This document shows, piece by piece, positions 45,622-52,970 of a DNA stretch of 53,184 nucleotides. The DNA lies in the NCBI GenBank assembly GCA_036403155.1, contig DASWRM010000065.1, forward strand, positions 1-53,184. Reading direction: 5' to 3'. The stretch's first letter is position 1. Every line of letters starts with the position of its first letter. The notes below the pieces were generated by a model. The model did not search any database, was not told the origin of the DNA, and was given only the letters and a program-made list of their open reading frames with translations. The position numbers were made by a program, and so were the translations under genes. The DNA comes from Gaiellales bacterium. GTDB lineage: Bacteria; Actinomycetota; Thermoleophilia; Gaiellales; JAICJC01.

Positions 45622-46290
45622 GTGAGCGCTACGCGGTGGGCGACGTTCGATTGCTACGGAACCCTGATCGACTGGAACGGCGGCCTGTCCGCGGCGCTGG
45701 CGGACGTATTCGGACCGGAGGCCGACGTTCCGCGCCTGCTCACCCGCTACCACGAGCTCGAGCAGCGAGTCGAGGGCGAGCGCTACCGGACGTACCGCGA
45801 GGTGCTCGACCTCTGCCTTGCCGGCATCGCCAGGGACGAGGGCCGTGCACTCGGTGACGGCGAATCGACTGCGCTGTCGGAGTCGCTCCCCCGCTGGCCG
45901 GCGTTCGGGGAGGTGCCGGAGTCGCTGGCGGAGCTGCAGCGCCGGGGATGGAAGCTCGCCATCCTGTCGAACTGCGACCGCGACCTGATTGCGTCGTCGC
46001 TTCCGCGCCTCGGCGTTCGCTTCGACCGCGTGATCGTGGCGCAGGACGTCGGCTCCTACAAGCCCGCGCATGGGCACTGGCAGCGGTTTGGCGAGCTCAC
46101 CGGCGCCGACCCGGCCCGTCACCTCCATGTCGGCGCGAGCCTGTTCCACGATGTCGCCCCTGCCGGGCAACTGGGCATCCCGTGCATCTGGGTCAACCGC
46201 CTCGGCGAGCGGGCCGAGCCTGTGCCGGAGCGCGAGATCCCCGATCTGCGCGGCCTGGCCGACGCGGCGGACGAGTTGGTGACGGCGTGA
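45622..46290 (+). CDS. HAD-family hydrolase (haloacid dehalogenase type II-like)
   Basis: 222-aa HAD hydrolase: motif I FDCYGTLIDW (nucleophile Asp; the second Asp of DxD is replaced by Tyr, as in type II haloacid dehalogenases), motif II LSNCD, motif III KP in GSYKPAHGHW, motif IV LHVGASLFHDVAPA. In the 2-haloacid dehalogenase subgroup the reaction is hydrolytic dehalogenation; many relatives have other substrates, so function is not assigned. GTG start, leaderless pattern. Stop overlaps the next GTG. Confidence 0.85.
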   Translation: MSATRWATFDCYGTLIDWNGGLSAALADVFGPEADVPRLLTRYHELEQRVEGERYRTYREVLDLCLAGIARDEGRALGDGESTALSESLPRWPAFGEVPESLAELQRRGWKLAILSNCDRDLIASSLPRLGVRFDRVIVAQDVGSYKPAHGHWQRFGELTGADPARHLHVGASLFHDVAPAGQLGIPCIWVNRLGERAEPVPEREIPDLRGLADAADELVTA

Positions 46291-46988
46291 CGGCGGGGCT
46301 CGTGCGCGTCCCGGCCGCCTGGGGCGAAGGTGGGGGCGCGATGTGCGGTGCGGCCGCCATGGACATCGGCGTGCCGGACGTCGCCACGGTGTCGATGTCG
46401 TCCCTGGCGGAGCAGACGGCGGCGGTCGCGGCCGCGCTTCCCGACGTGCCGGTCGTGCTCGGGGGGTGCTGCTGCGCGCACGTGGGCGCGGCGGCCGGCC
46501 TTGCGGCGCGCCACGGGCGGATCGCCGTCGTCTGGTTCGACGCTCACGGCGATCTCAACACGCCGGACACGTCTCCCTCGGGGAACCTCTGGGGGATGCC
46601 GTACCGCATGGTGCTCGACGGCGGCCATGCGGCACCGGGCGATTGCGCGCTGCTCGGCGCCCGCAGCCTCGATCCGGGCGAGAACGAGTACATCGCCGAC
46701 ACGGGACTGGCGACGTCGGCGGACGCCCTCGAGCGGGTGCTCGACGGCACGGTCGGCACCTACATCGCATTCGATTGCGACGTGCTCGAGCCATCGCAGA
46801 TCGACTGCTTCATGCCGGAGCCGGGCGGGCCGTCGCTGGACGAGTGCGTCGGCCTGGTGGCCGCGGTTGTCCGGCTGGCGCCGGTGCTCGGCATCGGGCT
46901 CACCGGACTGGTCGCATCGCCGGCCAACCCGCTGCGGCTGCGGCGCATCCTCGAGGCTGCCCTTCCCGGCGCCGCGACGGCCCGGTAG
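46287..46988 (+). CDS. Ureohydrolase (arginase/agmatinase superfamily)
   Basis: 233-aa member of the Mn-dependent arginase family, small for the family (usually about 300). Metal motifs: WFDAHGDLNTPDTSPSGN (DAHxD), IAFDCDVLEP (DxD) and the first His in LGGCCCAHVGA, where GGDHS is usual. E in MPEPGGPS corresponds to the distal glutamate. Substrate (arginine, agmatine, guanidino or formimino compounds) cannot be read from sequence. GTG 46287 overlaps the HAD stop; a longer frame within HAD is a shadow. Confidence 0.85.
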   Translation: MTAGLVRVPAAWGEGGGAMCGAAAMDIGVPDVATVSMSSLAEQTAAVAAALPDVPVVLGGCCCAHVGAAAGLAARHGRIAVVWFDAHGDLNTPDTSPSGNLWGMPYRMVLDGGHAAPGDCALLGARSLDPGENEYIADTGLATSADALERVLDGTVGTYIAFDCDVLEPSQIDCFMPEPGGPSLDECVGLVAAVVRLAPVLGIGLTGLVASPANPLRLRRILEAALPGAATAR

Positions 46989-46991
46989 GCT
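46986..46991 (+). promoter_or_regulatory. -10 box TAGGCT for the NTF2-like gene
   Basis: TAGGCT 6 nt before ATG 46998; again the TAG is the stop codon of the gene before it. Confidence 0.5.
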
Positions 46992-46997
46992 CGGAGC

Positions 46998-47417
46998 ATG
47001 AGCGACCAGGTGAACGGCTCCGAGACGCCGGTGATGCGCCTGCAGCGCCGCATGGCGGTTGCGCTGCGGCGGCCCGAACCGGACGAGTTCGTCGCGCTGT
47101 GCCACCCGGAGATCGAGTTCCAGACCTACGGGCTCGGGTCTCGCCAGCTGCACGGCATCGGCGAGATCCTCGAGTGGTGGCGGACGATGCGCGATGCCAC
47201 CGCCTACCGCGTCACGATCAGCTCCGTCGCCCCGCTCAGTGACCGTGTGGTCTTGATCGACGGCCGCATCCAGTTCGAGCGTGAGGGCTGGGTCACCGAC
47301 CGAGAGGCGCACTGGGTGATGATCGAGCGGGACGACCTTGCCTGGCGGTACCGACCGGTCGCAGATCGGGCAGCGGCCGTCGAGTTCGCACGGTCGGTGG
47401 GCGCGCTCGAGCCGTAA
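46998..47417 (+). CDS. NTF2-like (SnoaL) fold protein
   Basis: 139 aa. The pattern of an N-terminal helix followed by CHPEIEFQTYGLGSRQLHG, EILEWWRTMRD and a curved sheet (YRVTISSVAPLSD, VLIDGRIQFEREG) fits the SnoaL/NTF2 superfamily, which includes enzymes and plain binding proteins. No residue set defines activity. Leaderless pattern. Convergent with the STAS gene 5 bp away. Confidence 0.75.
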   Translation: MSDQVNGSETPVMRLQRRMAVALRRPEPDEFVALCHPEIEFQTYGLGSRQLHGIGEILEWWRTMRDATAYRVTISSVAPLSDRVVLIDGRIQFEREGWVTDREAHWVMIERDDLAWRYRPVADRAAAVEFARSVGALEP

Positions 47418-47422
47418 CCGGG

Positions 47423-47773
47423 TCAGGCCCTCGAGGAGAGCGCCTCGCTGCGCGTTTCGAAGACCGGGATGCGGTCGGCGACGCGGGTGAGCTCGAGCAG
47501 GCGGCGCGGGCGTCCGCCAGACGGTGCGACGAAGGCATAGGTGCCGTCGTTCGCGGCTGCTCGGGCATGTCCGCCGAGCAGCACGCCGAGGATCGTCGAG
47601 TCCATGAAATCGGTCCCGGTCAGATCCACGACGACGTGGCCGCCGCCGGCCGCCACGCGCTCCAGTTCGGTCGCGAGCGGCTCGCGGGTGGTGAGGTCGT
47701 GCTCGCCGAGCACGCGAACCACCCAGGCGCCTCCCTCGTCCTCGACCGCAATCTGTCCGGGTTCGTCCGCCAC
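47423..47773 (-). CDS. STAS-domain anti-sigma factor antagonist
   Basis: 116 aa, SpoIIAA/RsbV type: VADEPGQIAVEDEGGAWVV start, VVVDLTGTDFMDSTILGVLL with the phosphorylatable Ser in the MDS motif, and a tail (PVFETRSEALSS). In partner-switching systems a kinase phosphorylates this serine and a PP2C phosphatase such as the divergent SpoIIE gene removes it. The start GTG 47773 fits the STAS domain; the frame continues upstream without homology. Confidence 0.88.
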   Translation of the reverse strand: MADEPGQIAVEDEGGAWVVRVLGEHDLTTREPLATELERVAAGGGHVVVDLTGTDFMDSTILGVLLGGHARAAANDGTYAFVAPSGGRPRRLLELTRVADRIPVFETRSEALSSRA

Positions 47774-47783
47774 AGCGGGACGG

Positions 47784-47789
47784 AGCTTA
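47784..47789 (-). promoter_or_regulatory. -10 box TAAGCT for the STAS gene
   Basis: Minus-strand TAAGCT 10 nt before GTG 47773. Confidence 0.4.
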
Positions 47790-47835
47790 TCCCCACCGGC
47801 CCCGGAGGCCAGCGCCCTGGCTCGCGGTGGGACGG

Positions 47836-47841
47836 TATCGT
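47836..47841 (+). promoter_or_regulatory. -10 box TATCGT for the SpoIIE phosphatase gene
   Basis: TATCGT 10 nt before ATG 47852; with the STAS box it forms a 79-bp divergent promoter region. Confidence 0.4.
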
Positions 47842-47851
47842 CGGTGCTTCC

Positions 47852-49036
47852 ATGCCCCCCGACGCCCTTCGACCGCAGACGACCAGGCATGAGTCGCGCG
47901 CGCCGCTTCCCCGGCTGCTCCGCCGAGGCTGGCTGGGGCCACAGTGGCGGATCGCGGTGGCGCTGGCGGGGGTCGTGGCGGCCGCGTCGTTCGCGCTGCT
48001 GCTGCGGTGGGAGGGAGACCCGACCTCGTGGAAGGGAGCAGTCGGCGGCGTTGAGGCCGTGATCGCGATGACGGCCGGGCTGCTGGCGGGGCGCTATCTC
48101 GGGATGGCAGTCGGGCTTGTCGGCGGGCTGTTGTTCCTATGGGTGATCGGGTACCACGAGCCTCCCGATCCGGTGCTGTACGGCGTGCCGCTGCTCGTGA
48201 TCTGGGGCTTCGCCGGGTTCTTCGCGGGCTACGTCGCCGAGCGGCTGAGCGAGTCGACCGGCGTGGTCTACGCCGCGGTGGCGGACGAGGCGGACACGCA
48301 GGGAAGGATCGCCCGGGCCCTTCAGCGCGCGCTGCTCCCGGAGCAGCTGCCGCAGCTGCCGATGGCCGAAATGGCGACGGTGTTTCGGCCCGCCGGGCAG
48401 GGCGACGAGCTGGGCGGCGACTTCTACGACACCTGGCTGCTGCCCCTGCGGCCGGGCTCCTTCGCGTTCACGGTCGGAGACGTGCAGGGGAAGGGCGCGG
48501 AGGCCGCGGCGGTGACGGCGCTGGCGCGCCACACGATCCGGACGGCGTCGATCCTCGAGGCCGGGCCGGCGGACGCGCTCGGGGTGCTGAACGAGGGCCT
48601 GCTCCGCCGGACGAGCCGCGATCGGTTCGTGACGGCGGTGCTGGCCACGGCGACGCCGTCGGAAGAGGGGCTCGTGCTCGAGATCGCGTCGGGCGGGCAT
48701 CCGCTGCCGCTGGTGCGGCATGCCGACGGAACGGTGAGCGAGGTGGGGGAGCCGGGGTCGCTCCTCGGCGTGTGGTGGGACAACGAACGGCCGGAACGGG
48801 AGGTCGTCCTGCGGCACGGCGAGGTGCTGCTCGCCTACAGCGACGGCGCAACCGACGTGGCGGGGCCCGACGGCCGGTTCGGTGACGAGCGCCTGCGCGA
48901 GGTGCTGTCCCGCGCTGCGCCGAGGCCGGACGACGTAGTCGGAGCGCTCCACGACGCTCTGGCCGCGTTCGTGGAGGGGCTTCCCGATGACGACATCGCG
49001 CTCCTGGCTCTGGCGCCCAGGCGGGCAGATGCCTGA
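47852..49036 (+). CDS. Membrane PP2C phosphatase (SpoIIE/RsbU type)
   Basis: 394 aa. N-terminal part has three or four membrane segments (about residues 30-115: IAVALAGVVAAASFALLL; GMAVGLVGGLLFLWVIG), then a SpoIIE-type Ser/Thr phosphatase from about 150: LGGDFYDTW, GDVQGKGAEAAAVTALARH, YSDGATDVAGPDG (SDGxTE motif) and PDDDIALLAL. Its metal-binding aspartates are present. Expected partner: the STAS protein encoded divergently. No cytoplasmic sensor domain is evident, so input is probably at the membrane. Confidence 0.88.
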   Translation: MPPDALRPQTTRHESRAPLPRLLRRGWLGPQWRIAVALAGVVAAASFALLLRWEGDPTSWKGAVGGVEAVIAMTAGLLAGRYLGMAVGLVGGLLFLWVIGYHEPPDPVLYGVPLLVIWGFAGFFAGYVAERLSESTGVVYAAVADEADTQGRIARALQRALLPEQLPQLPMAEMATVFRPAGQGDELGGDFYDTWLLPLRPGSFAFTVGDVQGKGAEAAAVTALARHTIRTASILEAGPADALGVLNEGLLRRTSRDRFVTAVLATATPSEEGLVLEIASGGHPLPLVRHADGTVSEVGEPGSLLGVWWDNERPEREVVLRHGEVLLAYSDGATDVAGPDGRFGDERLREVLSRAAPRPDDVVGALHDALAAFVEGLPDDDIALLALAPRRADA

Positions 49037-49047
49037 AATACCTGCGG

Positions 49048-49053
49048 TAGGAT
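49048..49053 (+). promoter_or_regulatory. -10 box TAGGAT for tRNA-Trp
   Basis: TAGGAT 11 nt before the tRNA 5' end. Confidence 0.45.
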
Positions 49054-49064
49054 TGCTTCCACTG

Positions 49065-49137
<73 letters not shown>

Positions 49138-49174
49138 TCACTCGTTCACGTGAAGCGCAGGCAGAGTCGGGACG

Positions 49175-50557
49175 TCAGGCTTCGACGGTCTCCGCCGGCG
49201 CAAGCTCCCCGGAGGGCTCGCGCCGGCGCCGGAGCACCAGGTCGGCCCCGAGCGCGCCCGCTGCGGGCAGCAGCACCAACCCCGGCTCGAGGTACCGGTA
49301 GCTGAAGATCACCGTCGCCAGAGGGACGACCACGAGTGCCATGCCGGCGAGCAGGAGCACGAGGCACTCGAGGCCTCCGCCGTTGTTGCGCATGCCCACG
49401 GCAGAGCCCGCGAGCGCCGCCAGCACGGCGAGCGCCAGCAGCGGGCCGGGCGTGTAGATCCAGTACTGGTAGCGGTGCATGGCGTCCGCCGCCCAGCCGA
49501 GCGTCGCGAATCGGCCGCCGTAGCGGACGTACGCGCTGCGCTGGTGTGGTGTGGGCGCTTCGCGGTTGGCTGCGCTCGGCATCTCCCAGGTCGCGGCCCG
49601 CGCGGCCAGCGCGTGCTGCGTGCGGCCCGGCTCCGCGAAGTCGATCAAGCCGTCAGCCACCATGTGCGCGTAGTCGACGGGCTGGTGCACGATGATGCGC
49701 AGCGCGAAGTCCCGTGCGACGCCGTCGACGCTGACGCCGGGCGGCGGCTTCACGCGCGCGAGCGGGGACCCCGAACGCCAGGTGTACCAGTAGGGCGGAT
49801 GGATGGTGCCCTGATCCGGGCACAGTTCGCGCTCGTACTGCGGCAGGCTGAGCCCCGAGCAGTCGGCGAAGGGGGCGATGCGCCCGTAGAGGAACCTGCC
49901 GTCGGAGCTGGTCAGCCCGAAGTGCCCGAACTCCGCCTTGAACACCGCTGCATAGCCGATCAGCGGCAGGATCACCACGACCGCCATCACCGCTGCGGGG
50001 AGGAACCTCCGGCGGACGACGAGGTAGAGCAGGGGCGGGACGACAAGGACGAGGCCGATCGTCCGGGTCAGTGCCACCGCCGCCAGCAGCAGCCCCACGA
50101 GCGCCGCGCGCCCGACGGCGGGGCGCGGCACCGAGAACAGGACGAGGAACGCGCAGACGGTGAGCAGCGCGAACAGCGTCTCGGCCATCACCTCCTGCTC
50201 CAGATCGAGCACGAGCGGGTCGAACAGCAGCGGCGCGGCGCCCACACACGCGAGGATGGACCCGACACCGAGGCGCCGCAGCAAGGCGTAGAGCAGGACG
50301 GCCGTCACCAGGCCGAGCAGATGCTGCACGATCGGAATCACCGAGAGCCCGTGGATCTTCAGCAACGGGATCAGGAAGGCCGAGTAGCCGTACGGGCGGA
50401 TGTGGTTCAGGTGATGCCGGGTCGCCGCGTGCAGGTACCAGTACGAGTCCTCGGAGAACAGCAGGGCGGGGCGGTAGGCGAGCGAGACGACCACCCGGAG
50501 CGCGAGTGCGGGGACGAGCAGGCAGGCAAGCAGTCTGTGCCTGCCGATGACCGCCAC
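49175..50557 (-). CDS. GT-C-fold membrane glycosyltransferase (family 39-like)
   Basis: 460-aa polytopic membrane protein with about ten hydrophobic helices. The first periplasmic loop has FSEDSYWYLHAA, an ED/DD motif typical of GT-C transferases that use polyprenyl-phosphate sugars; after that, RPYGYSAFLIPLL and TRTIGLVLVVPPLLYLV. Candidate for protein or lipid glycosylation at the outer face of the membrane, for example mannosyl transfer, but donor and acceptor are unknown. GTG start with AGGAT 6 bp upstream. Stop lies 37 bp after tRNA-Trp in the opposite direction. Confidence 0.78.
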   Translation of the reverse strand: MAVIGRHRLLACLLVPALALRVVVSLAYRPALLFSEDSYWYLHAATRHHLNHIRPYGYSAFLIPLLKIHGLSVIPIVQHLLGLVTAVLLYALLRRLGVGSILACVGAAPLLFDPLVLDLEQEVMAETLFALLTVCAFLVLFSVPRPAVGRAALVGLLLAAVALTRTIGLVLVVPPLLYLVVRRRFLPAAVMAVVVILPLIGYAAVFKAEFGHFGLTSSDGRFLYGRIAPFADCSGLSLPQYERELCPDQGTIHPPYWYTWRSGSPLARVKPPPGVSVDGVARDFALRIIVHQPVDYAHMVADGLIDFAEPGRTQHALAARAATWEMPSAANREAPTPHQRSAYVRYGGRFATLGWAADAMHRYQYWIYTPGPLLALAVLAALAGSAVGMRNNGGGLECLVLLLAGMALVVVPLATVIFSYRYLEPGLVLLPAAGALGADLVLRRRREPSGELAPAETVEA

Positions 50558-50712
50558 GACATCCTGCGCCCGGCTCAGGCGGTGGACGCGTGCGGCGGCT
50601 GCCGGCTGCGTGTCAGTGGATACGGGGTCCTAGCCTTCGCCCGGGAACGGTCGCTTCGCAACCTTACAGGGCGGCTGCGCCCGTGGAGGCACACGGCCGA
50701 CATGCCGCGTGG

Positions 50713-50732
50713 GTGGTTGGGACCACAACCAC
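50713..50732 (+). other. Inverted repeat before the 34-aa ORF
   Basis: Perfect 7-bp arms GTGGTTG and CAACCAC around a 6-base loop, 18 nt before the ATG at 50751. Could be an operator or an mRNA hairpin. Confidence 0.4.
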
Positions 50733-50750
50733 GGGGGCATTCCCGCAGCC

Positions 50751-50855
50751 ATGATGCTGCTCGTCCGCCTCCTGCGCACCAGGCTCGCCCTGATGGTGCT
50801 GCGCTACCTCTGGCGCCGCCGCGGCGGGCTGCTCGGCGCGCTTCGCCGCCCCTGA
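50751..50855 (+). CDS. Possible 34-aa basic amphipathic peptide
   Basis: ATG-to-TGA frame for a leucine- and arginine-rich peptide: it begins MMLLVRLLRTRLALMVLRY and has an RRRGG block near its C-terminus. The composition suits a membrane-binding small protein. No clear ribosome site and no homology I recognise; the hairpin just upstream and the location in an otherwise empty gap are the only support. High GC can create such leucine/arginine frames by chance. Confidence 0.3.
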   Translation: MMLLVRLLRTRLALMVLRYLWRRRGGLLGALRRP

Positions 50856-50907
50856 CGGCACGCGGTCCTACGACCAAGGTCGGATTGCGAAGCCGACGCT
50901 GCCGGGG

Positions 50908-50941
50908 CGATGGTGCTCCTGACCCCGTTGGGGCACCATCG
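50908..50941 (+). promoter_or_regulatory. 12-bp stem hairpin just before the ribosome site
   Basis: CGATGGTGCTCC and GGGGCACCATCG form a 12-bp stem (one G-U pair in RNA) around a 10-base loop. The right arm ends 3 bases before CAGGAGG, the ribosome site of the gene at 50959. It may be an operator or a leader hairpin. Confidence 0.5.
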
Positions 50942-50958
50942 ACCAGGAGGCAGGAATC

Positions 50959-51267
50959 ATGGGATCACGTCGTCAGACTCGCGCTCGTCTCGCCGTCGGC
51001 GCTGCGGCCGTCGCACTCGCGGTAACCGGCGCCGGAGTGGCGGGCGCCGCTCAGGGGCCATCCGACCACGCGGCCACACCGACACACGCGCGCCTCGATA
51101 CGCCGGACCGCACGCACGACGGGGCGGGGCGCGCACACGACCGGCTGGATGATCGCGTCCGTTCCCGTGCAGAGCGTCGCAACGGCACGGATGATCCGGC
51201 CGGACACGACCACGGTCGCCATGGCGGGGACGATTCCGCGGGCGACGATCACGGCTCGGATCGCTGA
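50959..51267 (+). CDS. Small secreted His/Asp-rich protein
   Basis: 102 aa. An Arg-rich n-region and a hydrophobic stretch (RLAVGAAAVALAVTGAGVAG) form a signal peptide with AGA before a likely cleavage site near residue 31. The mature part is hydrophilic and rich in His, Asp, Arg and Gly, ending HDHGRHGGDDSAGDDHG, a plausible metal-binding tail. ATG has a strong CAGGAGG 8-9 bp upstream, so it is a real gene. Family unknown to me. Neighbours are an ECF sigma factor system. Confidence 0.75.
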   Translation: MGSRRQTRARLAVGAAAVALAVTGAGVAGAAQGPSDHAATPTHARLDTPDRTHDGAGRAHDRLDDRVRSRAERRNGTDDPAGHDHGRHGGDDSAGDDHGSDR

Positions 51268-51321
51268 TCGCACGTGCGCCGCGCCCGGGTGTGCGCCCGG
51301 GCCGGCGCAGGCGGTCTGCAG

Positions 51322-51483
51322 CTATGCCGGCTTCGGCGCGGCCTTCGCGGCGACCAGGACCGACGGCACCTGGCGCCGCTCGTCGCGCGCCCGGGCCAGC
51401 GCACGCAGCTCCTCATGCTCGTGCGGCGTGTACGCGGCCGCGAAGCCGGGTTCAGTCGCGCTGCGATCTGTCGTCGTTGTCAT
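51322..51483 (-). CDS. Small protein of 53 aa, unknown
   Basis: Starts MTTTTDRSATEPG and has a charged helix (HEHEELRALARARDERRQ) and an Ala/Lys/Pro tail. ATG 51483 is preceded by AAGGAG at 9 bp, a good ribosome site for this window, and by a TACAGT box at 51532-51537. Not recognised. Divergent from the sigma factor gene. Confidence 0.6.
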   Translation of the reverse strand: MTTTTDRSATEPGFAAAYTPHEHEELRALARARDERRQVPSVLVAAKAAPKPA

Positions 51484-51531
51484 CTCCGTCGTCTCCTTGA
51501 CCGCGCCGTCCATGTCGGACGGAGGGGCGCA

Positions 51532-51537
51532 ACTGTA
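51532..51537 (-). promoter_or_regulatory. -10 box TACAGT for the 53-aa gene
   Basis: Minus-strand TACAGT about 48 bp upstream of the ATG, giving a leader of about 42 nt that holds AAGGAG. Confidence 0.35.
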
Positions 51538-51606
51538 CCGCGGCCATCTCCGCTCTGCATGGCGGCGGCGCTCCACTTCCGCCGCGCCGTTGCCGATACC
51601 TCGCAT

Positions 51607-52194
51607 GTGACCCCCGGTGACGAATTCGCGGACGTGCTCGCGGCCGCGCAGCGGGCCGAGGCGTGGGCGGTCGCGTCGCTCTGGCGCACCTATCAGCCCG
51701 CACTCCTCCGCTACCTGCGCGGGATGTGCCAGGATGCGTGCGAGGACGTGGCGTCCGAGGTCTGGCTCGAGTGCGGCGGCCGGATGGAGCGCTTTCGCGG
51801 AGACGAGGCGGCGTTCCGCGCGTGGCTGTTCACGAATGCGCGGCGCAGGGCGATCGACCATCACCGGCGCGCCGCCCGCAGTGCCCTGCCGGTGGCCGAG
51901 CTGCCCGAGCGCCCGTCTGCCGACGAGGCTGGCTGGGAGCGCGCGGAAGCGCTCGAGTGGGCGCTCGACCGGCTGCGGACGCTGTCGCCCGACCAGCGCG
52001 AGGTCGTGCTGCTGCGCGTCGTGGGCGGGTTCGACGTCGACGAGGTGGCGTCGCTGATGGGTAAGCAGCCGGGCACCGTCCGGGTGCTGCACCACCGCGC
52101 CGTGAAGGCGCTCGCCGCGTCGCTGGGCGGGGACCGCGTAACGGCCAGTGGCCGCCGGACGTTCTCCGAACATGGGGATGGCCTTGCCGCATAA
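51607..52194 (+). CDS. ECF-type RNA polymerase sigma factor
   Basis: 195 aa sigma-70 family, group 4. Region 2: LLRYLRGMCQDACEDVASEV, FRAWLFTNARRRAIDHHRR; region 4: LSPDQREVVLLRVVGGF, DVDEVASLMGKQPGTVRVLH with a helix-turn-helix and HRAVKALAASL. GTG 51607 is chosen because TPGDEFADVLAAAQ begins the family-like sequence; ATG 51559 is an alternative 16 residues longer. The next gene overlaps by 23 bp and encodes a membrane protein likely to be its regulator. Confidence 0.9.
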   Translation: MTPGDEFADVLAAAQRAEAWAVASLWRTYQPALLRYLRGMCQDACEDVASEVWLECGGRMERFRGDEAAFRAWLFTNARRRAIDHHRRAARSALPVAELPERPSADEAGWERAEALEWALDRLRTLSPDQREVVLLRVVGGFDVDEVASLMGKQPGTVRVLHHRAVKALAASLGGDRVTASGRRTFSEHGDGLAA

Positions 52195-52924
52195 CCACGA
52201 TCCGGCTGCCTGCTGGGACGATGGCGGTCTCACGGAGGACGAGCACGCCGCCGTTGACTCGGTGCTGATCGCGCTGGCACAGCCGCGGCTCGAGGCCGAG
52301 CTGGCCGCGCAGGATGAAGCCGTCGCAGCCGTCATCGGCCGCATGCACGCCCGCGGGGAACGCACTCGACCGGCGCTCCGGCTTGCGGTGCCCGCGTTCC
52401 CGGGCGGCAGGTCGCTGCGCCTGGCCGTGGCCGTCGCCGGGGCATTCGCCGCAACATCGGGCGCCGCCTTCGCGGGCGTCCTGCCCGGGCCCGCACAGCA
52501 CGTTGCGAGCCAGATGTTCTCGGCGGTCGGCGTCCAGGTTCCATACGGCCCCGGCGTGCGGTCAGACCGTCCGGTCGCGCCCGCGCGGGGCGGAATCGAG
52601 CCCCCCGCGACCGTCTCGCGGCCCGGTCACGACCGAGCGGCACATGGGCATGCCGGTGGCGTGCGCGTTCGTGCCGGTCAGACCGGCGGTGGACCGGGCA
52701 CGGGTCGATCTCGTGCCCACCACACGCCGGCGGGGCCGCCCGTTCGGTCCCACGGGCAGGGAACGCCGCCGGCCGATCCGGGCGCGTCCCACGCAGGTCA
52801 GCCTCCGGTACATCCGAGCCATCCCGCGCATCCGCCGGCCGAACATGGATCGGGCGGCGGCGGCGCCTCGCACTCGTCCGGGTCACCACCGGCCGAGGGC
52901 GGCGGCGGGCACGGCGCCGGCTGA
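52172..52924 (+). CDS. Single-pass membrane protein, candidate anti-sigma factor
   Basis: 250 aa. N-terminal cytoplasmic part of about 85 residues (LTEDEHAAVDSVLIALAQPR), one membrane segment (about residues 87-105: LRLAVAVAGAFAATSGAAFA), then a long extracytoplasmic Gly/Pro/His/Ser-rich tail ending GGGGHGAG. The motif LPGPAQHVASQMFSAVGVQV after the membrane segment recurs, as I recall, in proteins encoded next to actinobacterial ECF sigma factors. No zinc anti-sigma motif (HxxxCxxC) is present. Start ATG 52172 or 52178. Role inferred from overlap with the sigma gene. Confidence 0.7.
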   Translation: MGMALPHNHDPAACWDDGGLTEDEHAAVDSVLIALAQPRLEAELAAQDEAVAAVIGRMHARGERTRPALRLAVPAFPGGRSLRLAVAVAGAFAATSGAAFAGVLPGPAQHVASQMFSAVGVQVPYGPGVRSDRPVAPARGGIEPPATVSRPGHDRAAHGHAGGVRVRAGQTGGGPGTGRSRAHHTPAGPPVRSHGQGTPPADPGASHAGQPPVHPSHPAHPPAEHGSGGGGASHSSGSPPAEGGGGHGAG

Positions 52925-52970
52925 GCGCGGCCTGCTCAAGCACCGCGGAACCGCGGCCGATGTGACAGGC

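Larger units (their letters stand above)
50558..50958. other. Intergenic region, 401 bp, two hairpins and a short ORF
   Basis: Apart from the possible 34-aa ORF listed separately it contains hairpin 50713-50732 (GTGGTTG/CAACCAC), the palindrome CGACCAAGGTCG at 50871-50882, and the long hairpin 50908-50941. A TAGCCT at 50631-50636 may be a -10. I see no other gene. Confidence 0.5.

Noticed and set aside
49145-49154. TTCACGTGAA after tRNA-Trp resembles the centre of a ParB-binding parS site
   Set aside because: The flanking bases do not fit the 14-16-bp parS consensus (11 of 14), there is a single copy and no replication-origin genes are nearby.
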